Below, piece after piece: positions 34,210 to 42,785 of a stretch of DNA of 64,000 bases. Position 1 is the stretch's first letter. Each line of letters begins with the position of its first letter. This DNA comes from Hymenobacter cheonanensis. Its GTDB lineage: Bacteria; Bacteroidota; Bacteroidia; Cytophagales; Hymenobacteraceae. Location of the stretch: the NCBI RefSeq assembly GCF_030581075.1, contig NZ_JAUQSW010000003.1:186001-250000 (forward strand), in the 5' to 3' direction. Position numbers and translations under genes: made by a program. The notes under the pieces are model-generated. The model was not told the DNA's origin and made no database searches. It saw only the letters and a program-made list of their open reading frames with translations.

Positions 34210-34836
34210 ATGCTGCTGTTTTCCCTCGCTAGCCTCCCGGCCGACATCCTGGCCGCCGTGCGCGCCACCACGGCCCTGGAGTGGGCGGCCGTGCTCACGG
34301 GCTTTGCCTGCGTGTGGCTGGCGGCCCGCGAGTCGCTGCTAAACTTCCCGGTGGCCATTTTCAGCTGCCTGCTCTACGTGGTCATTTATTACCAGCAGGG
34401 GCTGTATTCCGACAGCGGGTTGCAGGGTATTTTTATCGCGCTCAGCGCGTATGGCTGGTACACCTGGCGCTACGGTGGCCGGGGCGATACCGAGCTGCCG
34501 GTGACGCACGTAACGCCCGCCGAGTGGGCGCTCACGGCCGCCTTTGTGCTGGCCTACACCCTGGCCTCAGGCTATTACCTGGCCCACCACACCGACTCTA
34601 CTTTTCCGCACTGGGACAGCTTTACCACCGGCACCAGCATCGCCGCGCAGTTTTTGCTCATGCGCAAGCGCCTCGAAAACTGGTGGCTCTGGCTGTTGGT
34701 CGATGTCATTTACGTGCCCATTCTGTGGGTCAAGCACTTGTATCCGACCAGCTTGCTGTATGCCTTATACCTGGGGCTGGCCGCCTATGGCTACTGGGAG
34801 TGGCGGCGCGATATGCGCCGCCAGCAGGTGGCGTAA
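34210..34836 (+). CDS. pnuC: PnuC-family vitamin transporter
   Basis: A 208-residue membrane protein with about seven hydrophobic segments. E-S-L-L-N-F-P-V-A-I-F-S and S-D-S-G-L-Q are typical of PnuC, and the family W-L-W-L-x-V-D and W-E-W-R-R-D near the end are present. I chose the ATG at 34210, since upstream sequence belongs to the opposite strand. PnuC proteins facilitate uptake of nicotinamide riboside; PnuT relatives take up thiamine. The kinase-like gene 12 bases downstream favours nicotinamide riboside. Confidence 0.85.
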   Translation: MLLFSLASLPADILAAVRATTALEWAAVLTGFACVWLAARESLLNFPVAIFSCLLYVVIYYQQGLYSDSGLQGIFIALSAYGWYTWRYGGRGDTELPVTHVTPAEWALTAAFVLAYTLASGYYLAHHTDSTFPHWDSFTTGTSIAAQFLLMRKRLENWWLWLLVDVIYVPILWVKHLYPTSLLYALYLGLAAYGYWEWRRDMRRQQVA

Positions 34837-34848
34837 AGCGCAAGAACT

Positions 34849-35364
34849 ATGCGCCGCATCTCCCTCACCGGCCCCGAATCGGCGGGCAAAAGCACGCTGG
34901 CCGCGCAGCTGGCGGCCCACTACGGCACCACCTTCGTGCCCGAGTACGCCCGCCAGTACCTGGCGGAAAACGGCGCCAGCTATACCCTGGCCGACCTCGA
35001 AGCCATCGCCCGCGGCCAGCTCGCTGCCGAAGATGCGGCGGCTAGCCTGGCTAGCCAACTGTTTTTTTGCGATACCGATTTGCTGGTCGTGAAAATCTGG
35101 GCCGAGAATGCCTTTGGCACCTGCCCGGCCTGGGTACTGGCCGAGTTGGCCCGCCCGCGCTACGCCCTCACGTTGTTGCTGGCCCCCGACCTGCCCTGGA
35201 CGCCCGACCCCCTGCGCGAGCACCCCGACCCGGCCCAGCGCTGGCACTTCTATGGGTTGTATCGGGCCGAGCTGGTGGCCCGTGGCTGGCCCTTTGCAGA
35301 AATCAGCGGGCCAGCGGCCGGGCGGCTGGCGCAGGCGGTGGCCGCTGTGGATAGCGTAGCGTAA
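34849..35364 (+). CDS. NadR-like ribosylnicotinamide kinase (AAA ATPase)
   Basis: A 171-residue P-loop protein: Walker A G-P-E-S-A-G-K-S-T at residues 8-16, followed by F-V-P-E-Y-A-R-Q-Y-L and later D-T-D-L-L-V-V-K-I-W. This is the kinase half of NadR without its adenylyltransferase domain. It would phosphorylate nicotinamide riboside after uptake and so trap it in the cell. Encoded directly after pnuC, most likely one operon. Thiamine phosphorylation is the main alternative. Confidence 0.82.
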   Translation: MRRISLTGPESAGKSTLAAQLAAHYGTTFVPEYARQYLAENGASYTLADLEAIARGQLAAEDAAASLASQLFFCDTDLLVVKIWAENAFGTCPAWVLAELARPRYALTLLLAPDLPWTPDPLREHPDPAQRWHFYGLYRAELVARGWPFAEISGPAAGRLAQAVAAVDSVA

Positions 35365-35429
35365 GCTGTAGCTTGTGCGTATAGACCTGAAATCCGCCGG
35401 CTGCCGGCAAACGCTTATCCTACCTTCTT

Positions 35430-36317
35430 ATGCCTACGCTAACCTCCGCCACTGCCCGCGTTGAAATTGCCACCCACGGCGCTGAGCTTACCAGCTTTAT
35501 TGACCTGGCCAGCGGCCGCGAGTACCTCTGGCAGGCCGACCCCGCGCAGTGGGCGCGCCACGCGCCGCTGCTGTTTCCGATAGTGGGCAAGCTGCCCGAC
35601 AACACCTACCTCTACCACGAGCAGCCGCTGAGCCTGCCGCAGCATGGCTTCGCCCGCGACCAGGAGTTTGCGGTTATTGAGCACGACGCGACTAGCCTCA
35701 CCTTTCAGCTTATGGCCAATGCGGCTACCAAGCCCGAGTATCCGTTCGAGTTTGAGCTGCGCGTGCGCTACGAGCTGCGCGGGAGCGTGCTTACTGTGGG
35801 CTGGCACGTGCGCAACCCCGCCGCGGCGGGCCGCGATTTGCTGTTCAGCATCGGGGCGCACCCGGCCTTCAACTGCCCGCTGCTGCCCGGGGCAGGCGAG
35901 CAGTTCTCGGACTACGCCTTCCACTTCGACCACCCCGTGACGCTGAAGCGTCAGTTGCTGGCGGGCGGCCTGCGCAGCGGCGAAACGGCGCCCGTACTTG
36001 CCGGGCAGGCCGCGCTGCCGCTCAGCTACGCGCTGTTCAGCGACGATGCGCTGGTATTCGACCACTTCGACTTTACCCGCATTACGCTGCAAAAGGCCGA
36101 CAAAACCGGCCCCTTCGTGCGCATGCAGTTCGACGGCTTCCCCTACCTCGGCCTCTGGACCAAAGGCCCCGGCGCCAACTTCGTGTGCATCGAGCCCTGG
36201 CAGGGCGTGGCTAGCCCCGTGGGCGAGCCGCAGGAGCTGAGCGAGAAGGAAGGAATATTGACCCTGGCCCCGAGCCAGATGTTCGATGTCAGCTACACCA
36301 TTGAGATTGGCGGCTAG
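35430..36317 (+). CDS. aldose 1-epimerase family protein
   Basis: A 295-residue beta-sandwich sugar mutarotase-like protein. G-A-E-L-T-S-F near residue 17, L-P-Q-H-G-F-A-R-D with a candidate catalytic His near 75, I-G-A-H-P-A-F-N near 145, and late P-Y-L-G-L-W-T-K with E-P-W-Q-G-V. This matches the LacX-like branch, which acts on hexoses or hexose phosphates. No sugar operon surrounds it. Confidence 0.85.
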   Translation: MPTLTSATARVEIATHGAELTSFIDLASGREYLWQADPAQWARHAPLLFPIVGKLPDNTYLYHEQPLSLPQHGFARDQEFAVIEHDATSLTFQLMANAATKPEYPFEFELRVRYELRGSVLTVGWHVRNPAAAGRDLLFSIGAHPAFNCPLLPGAGEQFSDYAFHFDHPVTLKRQLLAGGLRSGETAPVLAGQAALPLSYALFSDDALVFDHFDFTRITLQKADKTGPFVRMQFDGFPYLGLWTKGPGANFVCIEPWQGVASPVGEPQELSEKEGILTLAPSQMFDVSYTIEIGG

Positions 36318-36323
36318 CCGGGG

Positions 36324-37886
36324 CTAGCGAAACTTAGGGTTGGAGATGCGCACGCGGTGATTGATGATTTCCACCGTTTTATCCTTCGGGTAATCGACCT
36401 GGAAGCTAAAGCGCAGCCGCTGGCTGGTGCCGGCCGGCAGCGTGAGCAGCCAGGTAAGCTTGCCGGTGCGCTCGTCGAGCTGCGCGCCGCTGCTTTCGAG
36501 CACTTTCACGTTGATTTCCTTTTCTTCCGAGATGGGCACCTCATCAAGCAGGCGCAGGTGCACGGTTTCGGCGTGGCGGTTCAGCACGTTCAGCTCGTAG
36601 GTGAGGCGCACGCGGCGCTTGTCGCTGAGCGGCACGTTGCCGCTGAAGTCTTCGAGCTTGGCCCGGCCCACCACCAGCTGCGCATCGTGGCCCAGGGCCA
36701 CTTCGAGCGAGTCGTTGAAGGCCCGGTCTTCCAGGTCGGTGGTGCCCACGTACACACCGTCGTGAAACACGTGGGCGCGGTCGGGCAGCTGCAAGCCTTC
36801 CCAGCCGCTGACTTTGGTTTGCAGCACCACCTGCTCCGACACGCGCGGCACGGCCAGGTACTCGGGGTGGGCGGGCAGCGGCACGGCGGGCAGCGCCAGC
36901 TCGCGGCGGCGGCCGGGGGCTAGCGTCATGGGCTCGGGCACTTCGTAGCGCGAGCCCTGCGTGACGGCGGCCGGGCGGCCCTTGGCGGTGCCTTTCACCA
37001 CAAACTCGTCGATGCGGCCCTCGCCGTTGTGGTCGCCGCCGTCAAAGTCCAGCTCCCAGGGCACCAGCTGCGGCCGCGCCACATCGCCGACCTCGTAGCG
37101 CATCAGCACCACCGGCACCTGCTGCCAGGCCAGGCCCGTGCGGTTGGTGAGCAGCCCGTGCGTGATAAACCGCACCTCGCGGCCGCTGGCATTGGCCCGA
37201 ATGTCGAGGGCCGGCCGCCACGCGCTGCGAGCGCTCAAAAAGTAGCGCAGCGTCAGGGGCACGGTGCCGGCGCGGGCGGCGCGCACCACCAGCACCTGCC
37301 GGTCGCCGCTGCCGGTTTCGGCGGCGCGGGGCCCTAGCCGCGCAATGTCGGTTCGGAGGGCGGCCAGGCGGTTTTCCAGGCGGTTGGTTTCCTGCTGAAT
37401 GGCCGGCAGGCGGGTGCGCATGAGGGTGGCACCCTTCTGCACCTCGGCGCTCCAGTTGGCCTGCGTGCCCGCGGGCAGCGTCTGGTTGGCCAGGAGAAAT
37501 ATTTTTTCCTGCTTCAGCCCTTCCAGCTCGCCCTCGACGGTGCGGCGCTCGGTTTCGGCCTTAGCCAAGCTATCAACGGCGGTGGGGTTGAGGGGCGCGG
37601 CGGGGGCCAGCTGCTCATCGTTTTCTTCTATCGAAAGCAGCTCGGCGCCTTCGCCCAACTGCACTTCCATATTTTCGGCATCTACGCGGGGCGAGAGGCC
37701 GCTCACTACCACCCGGTTGACGCCGGCGGCCAGCGCCACGGGTGCCCGGTGCTCCAGGGCGGTGCCGTTGAGGTACGCGATGACGTGGGTAAGGGGCGGT
37801 TTCACGGCCACCCGCGGGGTGGGCTGGGCAAAAGCCGGGGCAGCCGCCAGCAGCAGCGGGGCTAAAAAAGCGTATCGAAAAAGCAT
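36324..37886 (-). CDS. DUF4140/DUF4139 mucoidy-inhibitor-A-like secreted protein
   Basis: A 520-residue protein with a signal peptide (A-A-A-P-A-F-A-Q). The N-terminal DUF4140-type domain (V-I-A-Y-L-N-G-T-A-L-E) is followed by a charged helical region at about 105-185 and a DUF4139 domain reaching the C-terminus (S-A-R-S-A-W-R-P-A-L-D-I-R-A). The family is found in bacteria and fungi; its function is undefined. Convergent with the epimerase gene. Confidence 0.85.
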   Translation of the reverse strand: MLFRYAFLAPLLLAAAPAFAQPTPRVAVKPPLTHVIAYLNGTALEHRAPVALAAGVNRVVVSGLSPRVDAENMEVQLGEGAELLSIEENDEQLAPAAPLNPTAVDSLAKAETERRTVEGELEGLKQEKIFLLANQTLPAGTQANWSAEVQKGATLMRTRLPAIQQETNRLENRLAALRTDIARLGPRAAETGSGDRQVLVVRAARAGTVPLTLRYFLSARSAWRPALDIRANASGREVRFITHGLLTNRTGLAWQQVPVVLMRYEVGDVARPQLVPWELDFDGGDHNGEGRIDEFVVKGTAKGRPAAVTQGSRYEVPEPMTLAPGRRRELALPAVPLPAHPEYLAVPRVSEQVVLQTKVSGWEGLQLPDRAHVFHDGVYVGTTDLEDRAFNDSLEVALGHDAQLVVGRAKLEDFSGNVPLSDKRRVRLTYELNVLNRHAETVHLRLLDEVPISEEKEINVKVLESSGAQLDERTGKLTWLLTLPAGTSQRLRFSFQVDYPKDKTVEIINHRVRISNPKFR

Positions 37887-37972
37887 TGCCAGGGGCTAGC
37901 CAGTAAGGGCCAGCGCGGCAAAGCTACTCGGCGGCGCGGCTGCCCAAGAGGCGGGCGGGCGGCGCGCCAGGG

Positions 37973-38200
37973 CTACACTTCTACCGGGCGGCGGTTGTAG
38001 TCGGGCTCCCAGTCGTTGATGGGAAGCGAGATGCCGGGCGGCAGGTCAATATCGGGCAGGCCGGGGTCGTGGGGCTCGCCCCCGCCATCATCGCCGCCCG
38101 AAGAGGGTGGGGGCGGGGGCGGCACGCGGCGGCGCTTCGGCACCACCAAAAAGAAGGTGAACACGGCCAGCAAAAACAAAGCGCAGAGAAGCTGGTGCAT
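37973..38200 (-). CDS. small Pro/Gly-rich membrane-anchored protein
   Basis: A 75-residue protein (start ATG at 38198-38200). An N-terminal hydrophobic helix (L-L-C-A-L-F-L-L-A-V-F-T-F-F-L) is followed by a basic patch K-R-R-R, a run of seven Pro, a Gly/Asp-rich stretch and P-P-G-I-S-L-P near the end. It looks like a single-pass membrane peptide. Family unknown. Divergent from the TPP-riboswitch transcript. Confidence 0.5.
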   Translation of the reverse strand: MHQLLCALFLLAVFTFFLVVPKRRRVPPPPPPSSGGDDGGGEPHDPGLPDIDLPPGISLPINDWEPDYNRRPVEV

Positions 38201-38365
38201 AACGAAAGGCCGATAGCGACTACTCAAAAAAGGTGGATGGCTGCCTACCCCCAACGCAAAGCACCGGGCTTGCGTTGCTGGCCGCCGCACTACGCTAAGA
38301 TAGCTGATAGCCAACCAACCACGCAAGCACCCCCGGCCCGGCCCCGGCCGGCCCGCGCCAGGGCG

Positions 38366-38373
38366 TATCTTTG
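38366..38373 (+). promoter_or_regulatory. -7 element of TPP-riboswitch transcript
   Basis: TATCTTTG, eight bases before the riboswitch begins. No clear -33 box. Confidence 0.5.
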
Positions 38374-38380
38374 TGGCATG

Positions 38381-38462
38381 TTTAGGGGTGCTGGCCGGGA
38401 AACCGGGCGGCTGAGATGACACCCATCGAACCGGAACCAGGTAATGCTGGCGTCGGGAAAAA
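38381..38462 (+). promoter_or_regulatory. TPP riboswitch (THI element)
   Basis: The conserved core is present: ggggtgc, then ctgagatgacaccc at 38411-38424, gaacc and the gaaccaggtaatgctggcgtcggg block at about 38434-38457. It senses thiamine pyrophosphate. Beyond it a GC-rich hairpin region (about 38480-38512) and a T-rich stretch (38525-38538) lie just before the TonB receptor start, so control could be at termination or at translation start. Confidence 0.93.
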
Positions 38463-38536
38463 ACAATCCGCGAACGTTTCCGCCCGTGCGCCGACCCCTG
38501 GGGTGCGGGTGCGTTCTACTTAGCCGTTTTTGATTT

Positions 38537-41026
38537 TTGAAAACTGTACTCTTTACGGGCACGGCGCTGCTGGCGCTGGCGGCGGTCCCGGCGTGGGCGC
38601 AAGGCCCCGTAGCCGGCACCATCACCGATGCCCGCACCGGCGAGGCGCTGCCCGGCGCCACCATTTTTTTGGATGGCGCGGCCATCGGCGTCACCAATGC
38701 GGCGGGCGGGTTCAGCCTGGCCGCCGTGCCGGCGGGCCGCCACGAGCTGCGCATCACGTTTCTGGGCTACGAGCCGCTGGCGCAGCCAGTGCAGGGCCAA
38801 GGGGCTAGCCAGCAGCTGAATGCGCAGCTGCAGCCGGGCGGCGTACTCACCGGCGAGGCGCTCGTGACGGCCACCCGGGCCAGCGACCGCACCGCCACGG
38901 TGTACACCAACCTCAGCAAGCAGGACCTCAACAAGCGCAATTTTGGCCAGGACCTACCCTATCTGCTCGACCAGACGCCCTCGGTCGTCGTGACCTCCGA
39001 CGCCGGGGCGGGCGTGGGCTACACCGACATCCGCATCCGGGGCACAAGCAGCACGGGCATCAACACCACTATTAATGGCGTGCCGCTGAACGACCCCGAG
39101 TCGCACGGCTCGTTCCTGGTGAATTTGCCCGATTTGGCGTCGTCCATCAACAGCATTCAGGTGCAGCGGGGCGTGGGCACGAGCCAGAACGGCAGCGCGG
39201 CCTTCGGCGCCAGCCTCAATATCTCGACCCTCGACGTGCGCCGCGAGGCCTACGCCGAAACCCAGAACAGCTATGGCTCCTTCAAAACCTGGAAAAACAA
39301 CGTGTCGTTTGGCACCGGGCTGGTGGGCAAGTACTTCACCTTCGATGGCCGCCTCTCGCGCATCAGCAGCGACGGCTATATGAATAAGGCAGCTTCCGAT
39401 TTGAAGTCGTACTATTTTTCGGCCGGCTACCAGAACAAGAGCACGCTGCTCAAATTCATCACCTTTTCGGGCCGCGAAAAAACTTACCAGGCCTGGAACG
39501 GCGTGCCCGAGCCGGCCATTACCGGCAACCGTGCCTCGCTCCAAACCTTTATCGACAACGGCGAGCTGAGCGCCGCCGACGCGGCGCGCGTGTTGCAGGA
39601 AGGCCGCCGCTACAGCTACTACACCTACGACAACCAGACCGACAACTACCAGCAAAACCACTACCAGCTGCACCTCTCGCAGGGGCTAGGGGCCAACTGG
39701 AACCTGGGGGCGGCGCTGCACCTCACGCGCGGCTTTGGCTACTACGAAAGCTACCGCGCCAACCGAAAATTTGCCGATTACAACCTGCCCAACGTGGTGC
39801 TAGGCGGCGATACGCTCACGCGCACCAACCTCATCGACCGTAAGTGGCTCGATAACTACTTCTACGGCGGCACCTTCGCCCTCAACTACCAGCCGCGGGA
39901 AAATGCTAAAATTCAAGCCACGCTGGGCGGCGGCTGGAACCGCTTCGACAACGACCACTACGGCGAGATAATCTGGGCGCAGTACGCCAGCACCAGCTTT
40001 CCGGGCCAGCGCTATTACTTCAATACTGCCCGCAAAACCGACTTCAACGCCTACGCCCGCGCCACCTGGCAGGTGCTGCCCTGGCTAGGCCTGTACGGCG
40101 ATGCGCAGGTGCGCCGCATCATCTACCAGATTGAGGGCGTGGAAGATGCGCAGAACGACGTGACGACCCGCGCCAACTACACCTTCTTTAACCCCAAGGC
40201 GGGCGCTACGGCTAGCCTCGGCTACGGCCAGCAGCTCTACGCTAGCCTGGCGGTGGGCCAGCGCGAGCCGGTGCGCGCCGATTTCACCGACCGTCAGGCG
40301 GGCTACCCCGCCGCCCAGGCCGAGCGGATGCTGGACTTGGAGGCCGGCTACCGCCTCACCCGCGCCGACCTCAGCTTTCTGGGGCCGCGCACGGCCGTGC
40401 GCATCGAAGCCAACTACTTCGACATGACCTATCGCAACCAGCTCGTGGCTACCGGCCAGCTCAACGACGTGGGCACCGCCCTGCGCACCAACGTGGCCAG
40501 CAGCTACCGCCGCGGGGTAGAGCTGACCGGGTTTGTGGCGGCCGATGACAAAATCAGCCTCAGCAGCACGCTCACGCTCAGCCGCAACCGCATTCTGGAC
40601 TACCACGAGGTGACCTACGACGCCGACTACAACCCCGTAGTGGCGGCCGAGGGCCGTACTACCACCATCTCGTATTCGCCGGCGGCCGTGTCGGCCCACA
40701 CCCTGGAGGGCCAGCCGCTGAAAGGCTTGCGCCTAGCCGCGCTCTACAAAACGGTGAGCCGCCAGTTTCTCGACAACTCGGCCGATAATGGCCGCAGCAT
40801 CGCCGCCTACCAGGTGCTCGACCTGCGCCTGCGCTACGCCCTGCACCCGGCCTTTATGAAGGAGATTGAGCTGGCGCTGCTCGTCAGCAACGTGCTGAAC
40901 AACAGGTACTCGGCCAATGGCTACACCTATGGTTACCTCGGGGCTAGCGGCCAGCAGGAAAATTTTAACTGGTACTACCCCCAGGCCACCCGCAACTTCC
41001 TGGCTTCGGTCAACCTGCGGTTTTAA
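38537..41026 (+). CDS. TonB-dependent receptor, probable thiamine transporter
   Basis: A 829-residue outer-membrane receptor. The start is TTG at 38537: an in-frame TGA lies six bases upstream, and the signal peptide (K-T-V-L-F-T-G-T-A-L-L-A, cleaved near W-A-Q) begins there. Residues 24-100 are a CarboxypepD-like domain (D-A-R-T-G-E-A-L-P-G-A-T), followed by a plug (D-I-R-I-R-G-T-S-S-T-G) and a 22-strand-type barrel. The C-terminus ends in F like many outer-membrane proteins. The TPP riboswitch directly upstream points to uptake of thiamine or a precursor. Confidence 0.9.
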   Translation: MKTVLFTGTALLALAAVPAWAQGPVAGTITDARTGEALPGATIFLDGAAIGVTNAAGGFSLAAVPAGRHELRITFLGYEPLAQPVQGQGASQQLNAQLQPGGVLTGEALVTATRASDRTATVYTNLSKQDLNKRNFGQDLPYLLDQTPSVVVTSDAGAGVGYTDIRIRGTSSTGINTTINGVPLNDPESHGSFLVNLPDLASSINSIQVQRGVGTSQNGSAAFGASLNISTLDVRREAYAETQNSYGSFKTWKNNVSFGTGLVGKYFTFDGRLSRISSDGYMNKAASDLKSYYFSAGYQNKSTLLKFITFSGREKTYQAWNGVPEPAITGNRASLQTFIDNGELSAADAARVLQEGRRYSYYTYDNQTDNYQQNHYQLHLSQGLGANWNLGAALHLTRGFGYYESYRANRKFADYNLPNVVLGGDTLTRTNLIDRKWLDNYFYGGTFALNYQPRENAKIQATLGGGWNRFDNDHYGEIIWAQYASTSFPGQRYYFNTARKTDFNAYARATWQVLPWLGLYGDAQVRRIIYQIEGVEDAQNDVTTRANYTFFNPKAGATASLGYGQQLYASLAVGQREPVRADFTDRQAGYPAAQAERMLDLEAGYRLTRADLSFLGPRTAVRIEANYFDMTYRNQLVATGQLNDVGTALRTNVASSYRRGVELTGFVAADDKISLSSTLTLSRNRILDYHEVTYDADYNPVVAAEGRTTTISYSPAAVSAHTLEGQPLKGLRLAALYKTVSRQFLDNSADNGRSIAAYQVLDLRLRYALHPAFMKEIELALLVSNVLNNRYSANGYTYGYLGASGQQENFNWYYPQATRNFLASVNLRF

Positions 41027-41064
41027 GCCCCTACGCAGCGAGGCGCCAGAAAGCCTTGGCCCAC

Positions 41065-41101
41065 CCAAAAGCCCGGCCGCCGCGTGCGCCCGGGCTTTTG
41101 G
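41065..41101 (+). terminator. terminator of TonB receptor gene
   Basis: Perfect 12-bp stem ccaaaagcccgg / ccgggcttttgg, 13-nt loop. Separates the receptor from modABC. Confidence 0.75.
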
Positions 41102-41131
41102 ATGCCCGCAACCCGGGGCTGGCCAGCGCAG

Positions 41132-41139
41132 TATCTTTG
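41132..41139 (+). promoter_or_regulatory. -7 element of modABC
   Basis: TATCTTTG, 39 bases before the modA ATG. Confidence 0.5.
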
Positions 41140-41178
41140 AGTATATAACGGTGGCATCCGCTGCCGCGTCCGTTGCTT

Positions 41179-41943
41179 ATGACCCATTTTTTCGCCGTCC
41201 TGTTGGTAGTGCTGGCTGCCTGCCTGCCGGCGCCCGTAGCCGCGCAGCCCAAGGCTGGCCCAATTACCATTGCTGCTGCCGCCGACCTCAAGTACGTGCT
41301 CGATTCGCTGGTCACGATTTTCAACCGCCAGCACCCGCAGGCGCGGGCCACGGTGGTGTATGGCTCGTCGGGCAAGTTTTACGAGCAGCTCAGCCACGAC
41401 GCGCCGTTCGACCTGTTTTTCTCGGCCGATAGCGACTACCCCCGGCGCTTGCAGCAGACGGGCCGCACGGCCGGCACACCCGTGCCCTACGCCCTGGGCC
41501 GCCTCGTGCTGTGGAGCAAAAAGCTGGACCCCAGCCTGAAAGGCATGAACACGCTGCTAGCCCCGCCGGTGCAGCGCATTGCCATTGCCAACCCCGCCCA
41601 CGCCCCCTACGGCCGCAAAGCCGAGGAAGTGCTACGCCACTACAAGCTCTACGACCAGATAAGACCTAAGCTCGTGCTGGGCGAAAACATCGGCCAAACG
41701 GCCCAGTACGCCGCCACCGGCGCCGCCGATGTCGGCGTGCTGGCCTACTCGCTGGCCCTGAGCCCCGAGCTGCGCCGGGCGGGCCGGTTTTACCTCATTC
41801 CGGCCACCGCGCACACGCCCTTGCAGCAGAGCTACGTGGTGCTGAAGCGCGCCCAGGGCAATGCCACAGCCCGCGAGTTCGCCGCCTTTATGGCGAGCCC
41901 GGTGGCTAGGCAAGCGCTTAAGAGATACGGGTTTGGGTTGTAA
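41179..41943 (+). CDS. modA: molybdate-binding periplasmic protein ModA
   Basis: A 254-residue substrate-binding protein with signal peptide (cleavage near V-A-A-Q). I-A-A-A-A-D-L-K-Y-V-L near residue 35, V-Y-G-S-S-G-K-F-Y-E-Q and F-D-L-F-F-S-A-D are the ModA oxyanion-binding loops; the later A-D-V-G-V-L-A-Y-S also fits. It captures molybdate or tungstate for the ABC permease encoded downstream. I chose ATG 41179 rather than the TTG at 41173. Confidence 0.92.
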   Translation: MTHFFAVLLVVLAACLPAPVAAQPKAGPITIAAAADLKYVLDSLVTIFNRQHPQARATVVYGSSGKFYEQLSHDAPFDLFFSADSDYPRRLQQTGRTAGTPVPYALGRLVLWSKKLDPSLKGMNTLLAPPVQRIAIANPAHAPYGRKAEEVLRHYKLYDQIRPKLVLGENIGQTAQYAATGAADVGVLAYSLALSPELRRAGRFYLIPATAHTPLQQSYVVLKRAQGNATAREFAAFMASPVARQALKRYGFGL

Positions 41944-41960
41944 AAATAAAGGCTGAAAAG

Positions 41961-42066
41961 TACGGTTGTCATGCTGAGCTTGTCGAAGCATCTTACCCGT
42001 GCCGCTAGGGTTACTAGCTCGATGATGCGAGCAAGATGCTTCGACAAGCTCAGCATGACAACCGTA
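41961..42066. repeat. palindromic intergenic element, family A
   Basis: Arms tacggttgtcatgctgagcttgtcgaagcatctta and an almost exact inverse around a ~35-nt centre. It fills most of the modA-modB gap. Confidence 0.92.
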
Positions 42067-42096
42067 TTGGTTTCATAATTAATAAGCTACCTAAAA

Positions 42097-42774
42097 GTGC
42101 CCCCCGACTACTGGCAAACCCTGCGCCTCACGCTGGCCCTGGCCGCCTGCACCACGGCGCTGCTGCTGGTGCTGGGCCTGCCGCTGGCCTACGCGCTGGC
42201 CTATGGCCGCAGCCGCTTCAAGCCGCTGGCCGAGGCTGTGGTGAGCCTGCCGCTGGTGCTGCCGCCCACCGTTATCGGGTTTTACCTGCTGGTGGCTTTC
42301 AGCGACGGCAGCGCGCTAGGGCGGTTCTTGATTGAGAAGCTGGGGGTGAGTTTGAATTTTACGTTTCCGGGCATCCTGGTGGGGTCGCTGGTGTATAGCC
42401 TGCCGTTTATGGTGCAGCCGTTGCAGGCCGGTTTCGAGCAGGTGCCGCGCTCGTTGCGCGAGGCGGCTTATACGCTCGGCAAGTCGCGCGGCACCACCCT
42501 GTGGCGCGTGCTGCTGCCCAACATGCGGCCCGCCCTGCTCAACGGCCTCGTGCTCACCTTTGCCCACACCCTGGGCGAGTTTGGGGTGGTGCTGATGATA
42601 GGCGGCAGCCTGCCGGGCCGCACCCGCGTGGCCTCCATCGCCATCTACGACGAGGTGCAGAGCCTGCACTACGCCCAGGCCAATGCCTACGCGCTCACGC
42701 TGCTAGGGGTGGCGTTTGTCATTTTGGTGGCGCTGTACTGGTTTTCCAGGCGCGACGCGGCCCGCCTCTCGTAA
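42097..42774 (+). CDS. modB: molybdate ABC transporter permease ModB
   Basis: A 225-residue inner-membrane permease with about five or six helices and the EAA loop (R-E-A-A-Y-T-L-G-K-S-R) that contacts the ATPase. F-A-H-T-L-G-E-F-G-V-V-L-M-I-G-G is typical of ModB. The start is GTG at 42097; no in-frame ATG precedes it after the palindrome. modC begins 12 bases after its stop. Confidence 0.92.
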   Translation: MPPDYWQTLRLTLALAACTTALLLVLGLPLAYALAYGRSRFKPLAEAVVSLPLVLPPTVIGFYLLVAFSDGSALGRFLIEKLGVSLNFTFPGILVGSLVYSLPFMVQPLQAGFEQVPRSLREAAYTLGKSRGTTLWRVLLPNMRPALLNGLVLTFAHTLGEFGVVLMIGGSLPGRTRVASIAIYDEVQSLHYAQANAYALTLLGVAFVILVALYWFSRRDAARLS

Positions 42775-42785
42775 CAAGCTTTCCC

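Noticed and set aside
38463..38536. A second riboswitch or small gene
   Set aside because: Only a GC-rich hairpin and T-rich stretch, best explained as the expression platform of the TPP riboswitch.
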